Shown here: piece after piece, positions 1 through 8,288 of the stretch
Numbering within the stretch: the first letter of the stretch is position 1
Layout: each line of letters starts with the position of its first letter
Source: Arthrobacter glacialis
GTDB taxonomy: Bacteria; Actinomycetota; Actinomycetes; Actinomycetales; Micrococcaceae
Assembly (NCBI RefSeq): GCF_002909445.1
Contig: NZ_PPXC01000007.1
Location: forward strand, 62,001-126,000
Direction of reading: 5' to 3'
Length of the DNA: 64,000 nucleotides
Notes under the pieces: generated by a model
Told to the model about the DNA's origin: nothing
What the model saw: only the letters and a program-made list of their open reading frames with translations
The model's database searches: none
Translations under genes and position numbers: made by a program

Positions 1-993
1 GGAGGACGCATCCCTGGCGGCCCGGCGCAGCTTCTTGTCGGAGACGGCACGCTCGCCCACGGCTGCAGGGGTCCAGGCGTCCAGGTCTTCCTGGGCAAAG
101 TCCGTCTTCGAGGCGCGGCGCTTGAGCGTCATGCCGGTGACACCGTCGGCAAGGCGGCGGGTGACCATCAAGAAACCGGTGTGGGCCACCATACGGTGGT
201 CGGGGCGCACAGCCAAACCCTCCAGGTGCCAGCCGCGGACCATGGACTCCCAGGCGTCAGGCTCAGTGAAGCGCCCGTCGGCGCGGATAGCTTCGGCCGT
301 GCGGGACAGCTGGGTCACGGTGGCCACATAGTTGATCCACACCCCGCCCGGGGCCAGCACCGTAGCCACGGCATCAAGGCATTCCCAGGGTGCCAGCATG
401 TCAAGGACAACGCGGTCAACGCTGCCGGGGGCTTCCTGCTCCACTACTTGGTCCTGGAAGTCACCGAGGGAGATCTTCCAGGCCGGGTGCGGTCCGCCAA
501 AGATTGTTTCCACGTTGCCACGGGCAATGTCGGCGAATTCTTCACGGCGTTCGAAGGAGTGCAGGTAGCCGTTGTCGCCCACTGCCCGGAGCAGGGAGAT
601 GGACAGTGCGCCGGAGCCAACGCCAGCCTCCACCACGCGGGCACCGGGGAAAATGTCACCCATGGTGATGATCTGGCCGGCGTCCTTGGGGTACACCACG
701 GCTGCGCCGCGGGGCATCGAGAGCACAAAGTCGGAGAGCAGCGGGCGCAGCGCCTGGTACTGCTGGCCCACGTTGCTTTCCACCATGGAGCCCTCCGGGG
801 CACCAATCAGCAGATCGTGATTAAGGAAGCCCTTGTGCGTGTGGTACGCCGTGCCGGGGGTCAAGGTGATGGTGTTCATGCGTCCACGCTCGTCCGTCAG
901 CTGCACACGCTCACCGGCGCGGAAAGGTCCGCGACGGGCAGCTGCGCCATGGGGCTGCAGGGAGGTCTCTTGGCTGGAATCGCTGTGAGTCAT
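1..993 (-). CDS. trmI: tRNA (adenine-58-N1)-methyltransferase TrmI (3' end cut by window edge)
   Basis: The protein reads from an ATG at 993 without a stop to position 1, so the C-terminus lies outside the window. The N-terminal ~100 residues form the small beta domain typical of TrmI (FRAGERVQLTDERGR region, then HTHKGFLNH). A Rossmann methyltransferase follows, with the SAM-binding EAGVGSGAL motif at about residues 122-130 and a later VDRVVLDMLAPWE strand. The family methylates N1 of A58 in the T-loop of tRNA as a tetramer; actinobacterial TrmI is about 280-350 aa. A purine-rich AGGAAC lies just upstream of the ATG. The M50 protease gene on the same strand ends 85 nt upstream, so co-transcription is possible. 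Confidence 0.93.
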   Translation of the reverse strand, partial: MTHSDSSQETSLQPHGAAARRGPFRAGERVQLTDERGRMNTITLTPGTAYHTHKGFLNHDLLIGAPEGSMVESNVGQQYQALRPLLSDFVLSMPRGAAVVYPKDAGQIITMGDIFPGARVVEAGVGSGALSISLLRAVGDNGYLHSFERREEFADIARGNVETIFGGPHPAWKISLGDFQDQVVEQEAPGSVDRVVLDMLAPWECLDAVATVLAPGGVWINYVATVTQLSRTAEAIRADGRFTEPDAWESMVRGWHLEGLAVRPDHRMVAHTGFLMVTRRLADGVTGMTLKRRASKTDFAQEDLDAWTPAAVGERAVSDKKLRRAARDASS

Positions 994-1078
994 GGGGTAG
1001 TTCCTAACGTGTTGGTGCTGAAGCGTTCGTGGGGTTGGCCCGTGGAGGCGGGGCCGCATGCTGTTGTGGACGTGGGTC

Positions 1079-2239
1079 CTAGGGTCCGGACTTGCCGGTG
1101 ATGGCCGAAACAACTTTCGCCTGGCTCAGCAACCCTGTCACCCTGCCATCGAGGTTGATCACCGCATATTCGGTGTCCGGGAGCTGGGCCAGGTAGGCCA
1201 CCAGTTCCTCCCCCTTGGCAACATCAGGCACGTAGGCGCCCAATGATAGGGTCCTGGCCACGGCCGTGGCGGGGGTTGTTGCCGCAACCTCGGGTGGCAC
1301 ATGGGCCAGCGCAAACTCATCAACCACGGCACAGGGGCGGCCATCGGGGCCGTACAAAACGATGGGTTCCTGGGGGTATTGTCCACGAAGTGTCCACAGC
1401 TGGGCCACGGTGCAGGCGTTTGATGCACTGATGGCCGGCGTAGCCAAGGTGCCCGCACTAATGTCCGGCAAACGCAGGCGGATGCCGGCGCCCTTGATGG
1501 AGGCCGAGGCGCCCATCCAGAGAAAACCGGCCATCAGGATCACGATGAACGCGGTGGTCAGCTCGGGTTGCCCACCCAGCAGGTAGGGAATTCCCAGGAC
1601 CGCAACGGCCAGCACCACCGCAATAATGCGCCCGGCCCAGCCAGCAGCAACAGTGCCCTTCTCCTGGCTGCCGGTTAACTTCCACACAATGGACTCCACC
1701 AGGCGTCCACCGTCCAGCGGCAAACCGGGCAAGACGTTGAAGGCGCCAATGAGCAGATTGGCAACAACAAAAATGTTGGCCAGCAGCAGGGCAACGGCAG
1801 TTCCCAGGGAGGTGCGTTCCGGGAGCGCCAGCACCACCAGCTGGCCCAAGCCGGCTAGGACAAAGTTCGCCACGGGGCCGGCAAAGGCCACCACCAAGGC
1901 CCTGCCGGGAGTTGCCTTGCCGAAATCAAATTCCGTGTGGCCGCCCCATAGGTTCAAGACAATCTTGTGCGTTGGCCAGCCATACATTTTGGCTGCAACG
2001 GCGTGGGCCAGTTCATGGATCAGCACCGAGAACAGCAGCAGCAGGGCGTAGGCAAAGGCGACCAGGTAGGCGCTTGCGCCCAGGCCCGGCAAGTTGGTTT
2101 GGAGCTGCGGGCCGAAAATCAGCACCGTCACACCGGCAATGAAAAACCATGAGTTCGCCAAGATGATGGGGGTGCCGCGTACCGAGCCAATAACAAAACC
2201 CTCACGGCGCGCCTTGGCACCGTTGGCAGGACTACTCAC
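1079..2239 (-). CDS. Site-2 protease family (M50) membrane metalloprotease with C-terminal CBS-like domain
   Basis: This 386-aa intramembrane zinc protease has the HELAH motif at residues 75-79 inside a membrane helix and the second metal motif NVLPGLPLDGG at about 168-178. Several hydrophobic segments surround these, and a soluble C-terminal part (about 260-386) looks like CBS domains. S2P proteases cut membrane-bound regulators within the bilayer; the substrate here is unknown. I chose the GTG at 2239 because it overlaps the stop of the upstream HAD gene in a GTGA arrangement. A longer in-frame reading would add 27 residues with no family resemblance. HAD, M50 and trmI probably form one transcript. 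Confidence 0.9.
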   Translation of the reverse strand: MSSPANGAKARREGFVIGSVRGTPIILANSWFFIAGVTVLIFGPQLQTNLPGLGASAYLVAFAYALLLLFSVLIHELAHAVAAKMYGWPTHKIVLNLWGGHTEFDFGKATPGRALVVAFAGPVANFVLAGLGQLVVLALPERTSLGTAVALLLANIFVVANLLIGAFNVLPGLPLDGGRLVESIVWKLTGSQEKGTVAAGWAGRIIAVVLAVAVLGIPYLLGGQPELTTAFIVILMAGFLWMGASASIKGAGIRLRLPDISAGTLATPAISASNACTVAQLWTLRGQYPQEPIVLYGPDGRPCAVVDEFALAHVPPEVAATTPATAVARTLSLGAYVPDVAKGEELVAYLAQLPDTEYAVINLDGRVTGLLSQAKVVSAITGKSGP

Positions 2240-2973
2240 AAAGCAGCCCCGGAGGAGGCGAACGTGGAAGCGAGAACAGCATTGACGTCGTCGTACGTTT
2301 TCCCTGAGAGCGTCTCCCACGTGGTCCGGCGAGCATCATCAGCCAGCGGCACGGCGTTGGGAATGGCAATCGTGGCAACACCTGAGGCCAAGGCTGAGGC
2401 AACCCCGGGAACCGAGTCTTCCAAGGCCGCGCAATGAGCCGCCGTGATGGTGGGATCTGTCTTGCGGAGTATGTCGATGGCCGTCAAGTACGGTTCGGGA
2501 TGCGGCTTGCCGTTGTTGACGTCATCGCCTGTCACCAGGAATTCAAAGTACTCGTGGTCCAGCGCCTGGGCCACTTCCGCGGCCAGGTTGCGCTCGCTCA
2601 TGGTCACCAGCGCGCAACGCACGCCACTGTTGTGCAGATCCGCCAGCAGTTCCCTGGCTCCCGGACGCCACGGCAATTCACGGCGCACCTTGGCAATGAC
2701 CGCATTGGATAGGTGATCAATGATCTCCCGGCTGGTGAGATTGACACCGGCTTCCTGGAGAATCCTGGCTGAGGCGTCCAAGGCACTGCCCACCAAAAGG
2801 TGCGCCTTCTCCTCATCCCATTGCCCGCCATGAGCAGTCACCAACTCAATTTCGGCAGCAATCCAATAGGGTTCTGTGTCCACTAACGTCCCGTCCATGT
2901 CCCAGAGGACAGCTTTGAGCGTGGGAGAGGTCGGAGTCGCAAGGGGCGCGGCGGCGGCACTGGGTGAAAGCAT
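2236..2973 (-). CDS. HAD superfamily hydrolase, subfamily IA (phosphatase/phosphoglucomutase-like)
   Basis: This 245-aa protein has the HAD nucleophile motif DMDGT at residues 25-29 (nucleophile Asp25, acid Asp27), a helical cap domain at about 35-110, the TMSERN strand (motif II Thr/Ser) and a C-terminal LEDS motif IV. It resembles beta-phosphoglucomutase and 2-deoxyglucose-6-phosphatase relatives, so the substrate is probably a small phosphorylated sugar or similar metabolite. The exact substrate cannot be read from sequence. The ATG is preceded by TAGACT six nt upstream and has no ribosome binding site, suggesting a leaderless mRNA. Its stop overlaps the GTG of the M50 protease gene. Confidence 0.88.
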   Translation of the reverse strand: MLSPSAAAAPLATPTSPTLKAVLWDMDGTLVDTEPYWIAAEIELVTAHGGQWDEEKAHLLVGSALDASARILQEAGVNLTSREIIDHLSNAVIAKVRRELPWRPGARELLADLHNSGVRCALVTMSERNLAAEVAQALDHEYFEFLVTGDDVNNGKPHPEPYLTAIDILRKTDPTITAAHCAALEDSVPGVASALASGVATIAIPNAVPLADDARRTTWETLSGKTYDDVNAVLASTFASSGAAL

Positions 2974-2979
2974 GCCACT

Positions 2980-2985
2980 AGTCTA
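2980..2985 (-). promoter_or_regulatory. Probable -10 element of a leaderless HAD transcript
   Basis: On the minus strand TAGACT lies six nt before the HAD start codon, the spacing expected if transcription begins at or next to the ATG. No -35 hexamer at standard spacing is obvious. Confidence 0.5.
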
Positions 2986-3036
2986 CGGGGCGTGAACGGC
3001 TGCACGGTTTTCAAAGCGGGTTCCGCGTGGTGAGTA

Positions 3037-3064
3037 TTGCCATCGGCTGCCAGAGCCTTAGGCT
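3037..3064 (+). promoter_or_regulatory. Probable promoter of the PAC2 gene (leaderless)
   Basis: TTGCCA at 3037-3042 and TAGGCT at 3059-3064 are separated by 16 nt, and the GTG start follows six nt later. No ribosome binding site fits between them, so a leaderless message is likely. Confidence 0.55.
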
Positions 3065-3070
3065 GGAGCC

Positions 3071-3961
3071 GTGAGCAGATTCAATGATGCGGAATCAGGC
3101 GAACCCGGGCTGATGCTAACTCCCGCAGCGGGTGAGGACCGGGTCACTGTCATGCTGGCGGCCTTTGAGGGCTGGAACGACGCCGGTGAAGCAGCCAGTG
3201 ATGTGCTGAAGTACCTGCACAAATTCTGGGACGCCAAGAGAGTTGCCGTCATTGAACCGGATGAGTACTACGACTTTCAGTTCACCCGCCCCGAGGTGCG
3301 GCTCAATTCCGCCGGCCGGCGCAAGATCAAGTGGCCTGTGACAAAAATTGCCAAGGCCAGTATTCCCGGGACCGAGGTGGACGTCATTTTGGTCCACGGC
3401 ATAGAGCCGTCCTACCGCTGGCGCGCCTACACGGCAGAGCTGCTGGCCAAGGCGGCAGAGCTACGCGTCAACTATGTGGTTCTGGTGGGTGCCTTGCTGG
3501 CCGATGTTCCACATTCGCGCCCCATTCCCGTCTCGGCTTCGTGCGACGACGCCGAGCTCGCCAAACGCTTGAACCTGGAACCATCCGCCTATGAGGGCCC
3601 CATCGGCATCGTGGGTGTCTTAAATGAGGTGTCGTTGCTGGCCGGACTGCCCACGGTTTCCGTGTGGGCCGCCGTGCCGCACTACGTGGCCCAGGCACCC
3701 TCCCCCAAGGCCGAGTTGGCACTGTTGAACAAAATTGAGGATTTCCTGCAGGTGACCCTACCCATGGCCGAACTGTCCGACGACGCCCAGGCGTGGGAGC
3801 GCGGCGTCAACGACCTCGCGGCCCAGGATCCTGAAATCGGTGCTTACGTGAAGCAATTGGAGGAAGCAAAGGACACGGCCGAGCTGCCTGAGGCAACCGG
3901 CGATTCCATTGCCAAGGAGTTTGAACGCTATTTGCGTAGGCGCGGAACGGATCAGCCCTAG
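3071..3961 (+). CDS. PAC2 family protein (proteasome assembly chaperone-like)
   Basis: This 296-aa protein shows the actinobacterial PAC2 pattern: VMLAAFEGWNDAGEAA near residue 27, then the DEYYDFQ and RPEVRL segments, then an alternating alpha/beta core ending near residue 230 with a charged helical tail. The Pfam family is related to eukaryotic proteasome assembly chaperone 2 and to archaeal PbaB. In actinobacteria it often sits near mshC, as here, but its role is not settled. The GTG start is supported by a promoter-like sequence immediately upstream. The gene converges on mshC, with a shared hairpin overlapping its 3' end. Confidence 0.9.
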   Translation: MSRFNDAESGEPGLMLTPAAGEDRVTVMLAAFEGWNDAGEAASDVLKYLHKFWDAKRVAVIEPDEYYDFQFTRPEVRLNSAGRRKIKWPVTKIAKASIPGTEVDVILVHGIEPSYRWRAYTAELLAKAAELRVNYVVLVGALLADVPHSRPIPVSASCDDAELAKRLNLEPSAYEGPIGIVGVLNEVSLLAGLPTVSVWAAVPHYVAQAPSPKAELALLNKIEDFLQVTLPMAELSDDAQAWERGVNDLAAQDPEIGAYVKQLEEAKDTAELPEATGDSIAKEFERYLRRRGTDQP

Positions 3962-3989
3962 GGCAGGCCCGTTCCGCGCGAAGCGTTTT
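3940..3989 (+). terminator. Hairpin terminator overlapping the 3' end of the PAC2 gene
   Basis: A perfect 11-bp stem (GCGCGGAACGG at 3940-3950, CCGTTCCGCGC at 3969-3979) has an 18-nt loop and is followed by TTTT at 3986-3989. The left arm lies within the last codons of the PAC2 gene. It may also serve the converging mshC. Confidence 0.6.
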
Positions 3990-5283
3990 AGAGCTCGATA
4001 CCCAACAGTGCCTCAATGGCGTCCGAGACCAGCGCGGCATCTCGCACGCAGATTCCGCTGGCCGCAGGAGTGCCGGCGTTGGCTTGGGCAGCCCACGCGT
4101 CAATGGCTGCCAGGGCACGTGGAGCGTCAAGGTCCTGTGAAATTGCCGCCCGCATTTCGGCCAGCAGTGGCATGGCTGTTCCTTCCGGGGCCACGGCCAC
4201 CGCTGCACGCCAGCGCGCCAGGCGATCCTGTGCCGAAACAAGCAGCTCCTGCGTCCAGAACCAATCGCTGCGGTAGTGGTGGGCCAAGATGGCCAGCCGG
4301 ATGGCCGCGGGGTCAACTCCCTCGGCACGCAAAACAGAGACAAACACCAGGTTGCCCCGTGATTTGCTCATCTTCTCGCCGTCAAGACCCACCATGCCTG
4401 TATGGGCGTAGTGCTGGGCCATGGGAGTGTTGCCCAGCGCATAGGCGTGGCCCGCACCCATTTCATGGTGCGGGAAGATCAGGTCACTTCCGCCGCCTTG
4501 AACAGTAAACGGCTTGGGCAGGAAACGCTGGGCGATGACTGTGCATTCGATGTGCCAGCCAGGACGCCCGTCGCCGAGCGTGTCACCGTCCCAAGACGGC
4601 TCACCGTCGCGGGCGGCACGCCACAGCAGGGCGTCCAGGGGGTGCCGTTTCCCGGGCCGTTCGGGGTCGCCGCCACGTTCGGCAAAGAACGGGAGCATTT
4701 CCTCCTGGCTCAGGCCGGAGATCTGACCCAACCACCAAGGGGCGTCCAGGCCGCCAGTCTTGGCCGCGGCCGAGGCGGCCTCCACTGAGAAGTAAATATC
4801 GCCGTCGGGCTCTCCGCCGGTCCCAGCAACAGGGTAGGCGAGGCCGGCTTCAATCAATTTCGTCACTTCCGGAACAATCCACTCGATGGCCTCGACGGCG
4901 CCGATGTAGTGTTCGGGCGCCAGAACGTTCAACGCCTCCATGTCGGCCTGGAAGAGGGCGGTCTGGGAGATGGCAAGTTCGCGCCAGTCCTGACCGTCGC
5001 GGGTGGCTCGTTCCAGCAGAGGGTCATCGATGTCTGTGACATTTTGCACGTAAGTAACTGTGCTGTCGGCATCGAGCCAGGCCCGGTTGAGCAGGTCGAA
5101 GGCAACGTAGGTTGCCGCGTGGCCCATGTGGGTGGCGTCGTAGGGCGTAATGCCGCAGACATAGAGGCTGGCCTGATCCGAGTCAGGCAGTGCGACTACT
5201 CGTTGTTGGCTGGTTTCATGCAGATGAATGCTGGGCATAACGCCTGGCAGCTGCGGGAGGGCGAGGGACTTCCAAGTTTTCAC
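3988..5283 (-). CDS. mshC: Cysteine:1-D-myo-inosityl 2-amino-2-deoxy-alpha-D-glucopyranoside ligase MshC
   Basis: MshC makes the Cys-GlcN-Ins amide from cysteine, ATP and GlcN-Ins, the penultimate step of mycothiol synthesis. The 431-aa protein is a cysteinyl-tRNA synthetase relative. It has the zinc-site start [16 protein letters not shown] (Cys43, HMGH at about 52-55), the [13 protein letters not shown] motif and the KMSKS loop ([10 protein letters not shown]). It lacks the tRNA-binding C-terminus, as expected for MshC rather than CysS. The GTG at 5283 gives the normal family length (about 410-430 aa). An upstream extension of the frame runs through repeats and is rejected. TAGGCT seven nt upstream suggests a leaderless message. 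Confidence 0.95.
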   Translation of the reverse strand: MKTWKSLALPQLPGVMPSIHLHETSQQRVVALPDSDQASLYVCGITPYDATHMGHAATYVAFDLLNRAWLDADSTVTYVQNVTDIDDPLLERATRDGQDWRELAISQTALFQADMEALNVLAPEHYIGAVEAIEWIVPEVTKLIEAGLAYPVAGTGGEPDGDIYFSVEAASAAAKTGGLDAPWWLGQISGLSQEEMLPFFAERGGDPERPGKRHPLDALLWRAARDGEPSWDGDTLGDGRPGWHIECTVIAQRFLPKPFTVQGGGSDLIFPHHEMGAGHAYALGNTPMAQHYAHTGMVGLDGEKMSKSRGNLVFVSVLRAEGVDPAAIRLAILAHHYRSDWFWTQELLVSAQDRLARWRAAVAVAPEGTAMPLLAEMRAAISQDLDAPRALAAIDAWAAQANAGTPAASGICVRDAALVSDAIEALLGIEL

Positions 5284-5290
5284 AGAGCTA

Positions 5291-5296
5291 AGCCTA
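5291..5296 (-). promoter_or_regulatory. Probable -10 element of leaderless mshC, inside a palindrome
   Basis: On the minus strand TAGGCT sits seven nt before the mshC GTG. It overlaps the outer end of the first repeated hairpin (starting at 5294), so that repeat could influence mshC transcription. Confidence 0.45.
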
Positions 5297-5448
5297 TCCT
5301 CCGGGGGACCCAAAAAATCGCGGAGCGGTTTTTTGGGAGGAGGATAGGCGCTAACGGCCGCGGGGCCCCGAAACGCGCGGAGCGTGTTTTGGGGAGGCCG
5401 GAAGGCGCTATCCTCCGGGGGACCCGAAAAATCGCGAAGCGGTTTTAG
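5294..5448. repeat. Three tandem hairpin-forming repeat units between uppP and mshC
   Basis: Three related units of about 40-50 bp share a core of the type AAAACCGCT(C/T)CGCGATTTT (minus strand). The first, 5294-5347, is a long nested palindrome: CCTATCCTCC pairs with GGAGGATAGG outside, and CCCAAAAAA pairs with TTTTTTGGG inside. The second, near 5363-5397, pairs CCCC-AAAAC with GTTT-GGGG around CGCGGAGCG. The third, near 5408-5448, repeats the CTATCCTCCGGGGGACCC flank. They could act as terminators or attenuators, or be REP-like mobile repeats. Confidence 0.75.
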
Positions 5449-5455
5449 GTCGCCG

Positions 5456-6295
5456 TCAGTCAGGGGTGATGACGTTGAAACCAAGCAGAATGTAGAGCAA
5501 CAGGCCCAGGCCAATCCTGTACCAGACAAAGGGGCGGAAGCTCTTGGTGGAGATGAACTTCAGGAACCACCCAATGATGAGATATCCCACTCCGAACGCA
5601 ATGACCGTGGCAAGAATGGTTTCGCCGATGCCGAAGGGGCCCTCGGCATTCTCATGGCCCGAGACGATCTTGTATAGCTCGTAAAATCCGCTGCCAAAGA
5701 CGGCCGGGATCGCCAGCAGGAACGAGTACCTGGCAGCAGACTCACGGGTGTACCCCATGAGCAGGCCGGCGGTAATGGTTCCGCCCGAGCGTGACACGCC
5801 GGGGATGAGCGCCAGTGCCTGTGCAAAGCCGTAAATGATGCCGTGCTTGACGGAGAGGTCCTTCAGCTCCCTCTTCTGGCTGGCCACCGAATCGGCCACG
5901 GCCAAAATGAGTCCAAAGACGATCAGCGTGGTGGCCACCAGCCACAGATTCCGCAGCGTCGATTCAATGTGGTGTGCGAACACGACACCCAGCAAGGCAA
6001 TCGGCAGGCTGCCGACGATGATGAGCCAGCCCATGCGGACGTCCGGGTCGGTGCGCGGCACCCGGCCCCGCAGGGAACCAAACCAGGCCTTGATGATGCG
6101 CACAATGTCGCGCCAGAAGAAGACAACAACGGCAGTCTCGGTCCCCAATTGACTCACTGCGGTAAATGCTGCCCCCGGATCGGCGCCCGACGGGAGGAAT
6201 TTGCCCACGACAAATAGATGGGCGCTTGAGGAAATCGGAAGGAATTCAGTCAAGCCTTGTATGAGGCCCAGGAAGGCCGCTTCGAACCAGTTCAC
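5456..6295 (-). CDS. uppP: Undecaprenyl-diphosphatase UppP (BacA)
   Basis: UppP is an integral membrane phosphatase that recycles undecaprenyl pyrophosphate to the monophosphate for peptidoglycan synthesis; overexpression gives bacitracin tolerance. The 279-aa protein has the family's first motif [14 protein letters not shown] at residues 14-27 (Glu17, His26) and the second motif PGVSRSGGT in the middle, with about eight hydrophobic segments. Length is typical. The start is a GTG, preceded by TAGGCT with a seven-nt gap, so it is probably leaderless. It is transcribed away from the aldo/keto reductase and toward mshC. The tandem hairpins beyond its stop may end or attenuate its transcript. Confidence 0.95.
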   Translation of the reverse strand: MNWFEAAFLGLIQGLTEFLPISSSAHLFVVGKFLPSGADPGAAFTAVSQLGTETAVVVFFWRDIVRIIKAWFGSLRGRVPRTDPDVRMGWLIIVGSLPIALLGVVFAHHIESTLRNLWLVATTLIVFGLILAVADSVASQKRELKDLSVKHGIIYGFAQALALIPGVSRSGGTITAGLLMGYTRESAARYSFLLAIPAVFGSGFYELYKIVSGHENAEGPFGIGETILATVIAFGVGYLIIGWFLKFISTKSFRPFVWYRIGLGLLLYILLGFNVITPD

Positions 6296-6302
6296 GGGAT
6301 TC

Positions 6303-6308
6303 AGCCTA
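6303..6308 (-). promoter_or_regulatory. Probable -10 element of leaderless uppP
   Basis: Minus-strand TAGGCT lies seven nt before the uppP GTG, matching the leaderless layout seen at other starts in this window. Confidence 0.45.
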
Positions 6309-6373
6309 AAGCATGAGCGAGTTCACAATGATCCCCACCGCGGCGGACGCAAAAAAGGGGACACAGATCACCG

Positions 6374-6379
6374 TAAGCT
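6374..6379 (+). promoter_or_regulatory. Probable -10 element of the leaderless aldo/keto reductase gene
   Basis: TAAGCT lies seven nt upstream of the ATG at 6387, and no Shine-Dalgarno sequence is present. Confidence 0.45.
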
Positions 6380-6386
6380 TGCAGGC

Positions 6387-7319
6387 ATGGAACAACGATT
6401 CATGGGGACCAGCGGATTGCGCGTCTCAGCGTTAACACTGGGGACAATGTCCTGGGGTAAAGAAACAGACGCAGAAGCTGCACGCACACAATTACGTGAC
6501 TTTGTGGATGCTGGCGGAACTTCGCTGGACACTGCCGTCAGTTATGTGGAAGGCCGCAGCGAGGCCATTCTTGGCGAACTGATAGGTGACGTTGTCCCCC
6601 GCAGTGACGTTGTCCTCATCTCCAAAGCAGGCATCAGCCACCGCAACGGAAAAAGCATGGTGGACACTTCCCGCAGAGCCATGTTGGCTGGTTTGGATGC
6701 ATCCTTGGCGCGGCTGGGAACGGATCATCTGGATCTATGGTTGGCGCATATTTGGGATGACAACGTCCCGCTGGAGGAAACCTTGGGGGCGCTTGAGTAC
6801 GCCGTCAGCAGCGGCAGGGTTCGCTATGCCGGAGTCTCCAACTACAACGGCTGGCAGTTGGCCCGCGCAGCAACGCTCAGCGACACAGCACTTGTGGCCA
6901 ACCAGGTGGAGTATTCCCTGTTGGCCCGCACTGTGGAGAAGGATGTGGTCCCCGCCGCGGAACATGTGGGTACAGGTCTGCTCTGTTGGGCTCCCCTGGG
7001 CCGCGGTGTCTTGAGCGGAAAATATCGGGGGCAGATTCCCAGCGATTCCCGGGGCGCCAGCGCCACGATGGGCAGTTACGTGGAAAAGTACTTGGAAGGC
7101 CGCCCGGCTAGCATTACCGAGGCTCTGCTGACTGCCGCCAAGGGCCTGGGCCGGCCGCCGCTGGATGTGGCCTTGAGCTGGCTTCTGGACCACCACGGCG
7201 TCTCCGCGGCAGTCATTGGTCCGCGCAGTCCCGAACAGCTCAATGAAATTCTCAAATCGTCCTTGGCACCGCTGCCCGAGCCAATCCTCAGCGTGTTGAA
7301 CGAGGTCTCCGCGCTGTAA
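6387..7319 (+). CDS. Aldo/keto reductase family oxidoreductase
   Basis: This 310-aa TIM-barrel NADPH oxidoreductase carries the AKR tetrad: Asp and Tyr in LDTAVSYVEGRSE (about residues 49-61), Lys in VLISKAG, and His in LWLAHIWD. The C-terminal AVIGPRSPEQL motif binds the 2'-phosphate of NADP. It fits the voltage-gated K-channel beta/Tas-like AKR group of general aldehyde reductases; the substrate is not predictable. I chose the ATG at 6387 because MEQRFMGTSGLRVS is the canonical N-terminus. An upstream extension overlaps the divergent uppP promoter. A perfect 20-bp hairpin follows the stop. Confidence 0.92.
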   Translation: MEQRFMGTSGLRVSALTLGTMSWGKETDAEAARTQLRDFVDAGGTSLDTAVSYVEGRSEAILGELIGDVVPRSDVVLISKAGISHRNGKSMVDTSRRAMLAGLDASLARLGTDHLDLWLAHIWDDNVPLEETLGALEYAVSSGRVRYAGVSNYNGWQLARAATLSDTALVANQVEYSLLARTVEKDVVPAAEHVGTGLLCWAPLGRGVLSGKYRGQIPSDSRGASATMGSYVEKYLEGRPASITEALLTAAKGLGRPPLDVALSWLLDHHGVSAAVIGPRSPEQLNEILKSSLAPLPEPILSVLNEVSAL

Positions 7320-7346
7320 CAGCCAGGAACTTCAGCCAAAACGGCA

Positions 7347-7390
7347 CTTAAATTGTGAAAGCCCTCAAAAGAGGGCTTTCACAATTTAAG
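7347..7390. terminator. Perfect 20-bp bidirectional terminator hairpin
   Basis: CTTAAATTGTGAAAGCCCTC at 7347-7366 is perfectly complementary to 7371-7390 with an AAAA loop. It lies between the aldo/keto reductase (+) and the 91-aa gene (-), both of which end toward it. Confidence 0.85.
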
Positions 7391-7428
7391 AATCAAGAAC
7401 AATCAGCCTCAAAGGGGCCGAAGGAAAA

Positions 7429-7704
7429 CTATTCGGCGGCCGGTTTGGGCTCTTCGTCAGCATCATCGGAGTCTTCAGAGTCCTCATCGAACTCTTCACC
7501 ATCTTCACCGTAAATTACCAAGGGTGTCACTTCGTCAAAGGCATCGAAAAGTGCCTCTTCATAGGCTTCAAAAGCGTCAATGATGCCTAGGAAGGTGGCC
7601 TCAACAATGGGGTCTTCTTCCCCACGGCGGGCTGACGCGGCCACCAGATGTTCTTCCAATGCTGTGGTCAATGCACTCAGTGCTTCGCGGGGATCAATGC
7701 TCAT
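7429..7704 (-). CDS. Conserved small acidic protein (often labelled primosomal protein in Micrococcaceae)
   Basis: This 91-aa protein begins MSIDPREALSALTTALEEHL, a helical domain, and ends in a very acidic tail (DEDSEDSDDADEEP, about residues 70-90). Similar proteins in Arthrobacter relatives are annotated only as hypothetical or primosomal protein. I recognise the pattern from memory and know of no proven function. The ATG at 7704 was chosen over an upstream in-frame codon because the conserved reading starts there. TACCGT seven nt upstream could be a leaderless -10. It shares a promoter region with the divergent DUF5703 gene. Confidence 0.75.
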   Translation of the reverse strand: MSIDPREALSALTTALEEHLVAASARRGEEDPIVEATFLGIIDAFEAYEEALFDAFDEVTPLVIYGEDGEEFDEDSEDSDDADEEPKPAAE

Positions 7705-7836
7705 GCGATTGACGGTACCAGTGAGTTCCCCAACATGAAAGTCCTTTTCGTCTTCCACGGTAGGTCGCTGCCGGGTCAAGGGGTAGGTTTTGTAGATGAC
7801 GGGCAGTTCGCAGGCCTTGACGAGAAAGGACAGTCC

Positions 7837-8076
7837 ATGAGGGAAACGCTGAAACCAGCACTGACAGGGCGTGGGACACCGCTGCGCCAGTACGAATATC
7901 TACTCATCACTGTGTCGCCCGGCGAGTCTGTTCCCATCGCCTATCAACGCGTGCGTGAACATGCTGAATACGGCAAATGGGAGCTTGAACGCAGCACCCT
8001 CTACTTGGGCGGAGAGCGAAAATACCTCATGCGCCGCAAGGTGCTGCGCGTGGAACGGACCTTGACCGTCTACTAA
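7837..8076 (+). CDS. DUF5703 family protein
   Basis: This 79-aa protein, starting MRETLKPALTGRGTPLRQYEYLLITVSPGES, matches the conserved small actinobacterial family DUF5703, with the characteristic QYEYL and EHAEYGKWELERS...YLGGERKYLMRRKVLRV segments. Function is unknown. AAGGA at 7826-7830 is well placed for the ATG at 7837. Longer in-frame starts overlap the divergent 91-aa gene and are less likely. Confidence 0.82.
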   Translation: MRETLKPALTGRGTPLRQYEYLLITVSPGESVPIAYQRVREHAEYGKWELERSTLYLGGERKYLMRRKVLRVERTLTVY

Positions 8077-8288
8077 GTGCCAGGGCAGTCTCTCCGTCCA
8101 GACTGTCAACAGCTGCGTCGATTCTTCATCCGATTGGACAAGGGGTGACTCAATTTATTGACTCCTCCCAATGATGCGCCCATGATCAAGCTGATGGGCG
8201 AACAATCGTAAAGACGACTCTCACGCTGGGGCAGAGTACGTGGCCTGCAAGTCCACTTAACGGTGGCGTCGTCGGGATTGGGGGAAGA

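Noticed and set aside
181-1101. 306-codon plus-strand frame at the left edge
   Set aside because: The minus strand in the same place encodes TrmI with its SAM-binding motif, so the plus frame is an antisense artefact.
5284-5529. 82-residue N-terminal extension of mshC
   Set aside because: It would translate the tandem hairpin repeats and overlap uppP. MshC family length and the conserved N-terminus fit the GTG at 5283.
8149-8168. TGACTC direct repeat upstream of the BTAD regulator as a SARP binding site
   Set aside because: The two copies are 13 bp apart, not the 11- or 22-bp spacing usual for SARP heptamer repeats, and there are only two.
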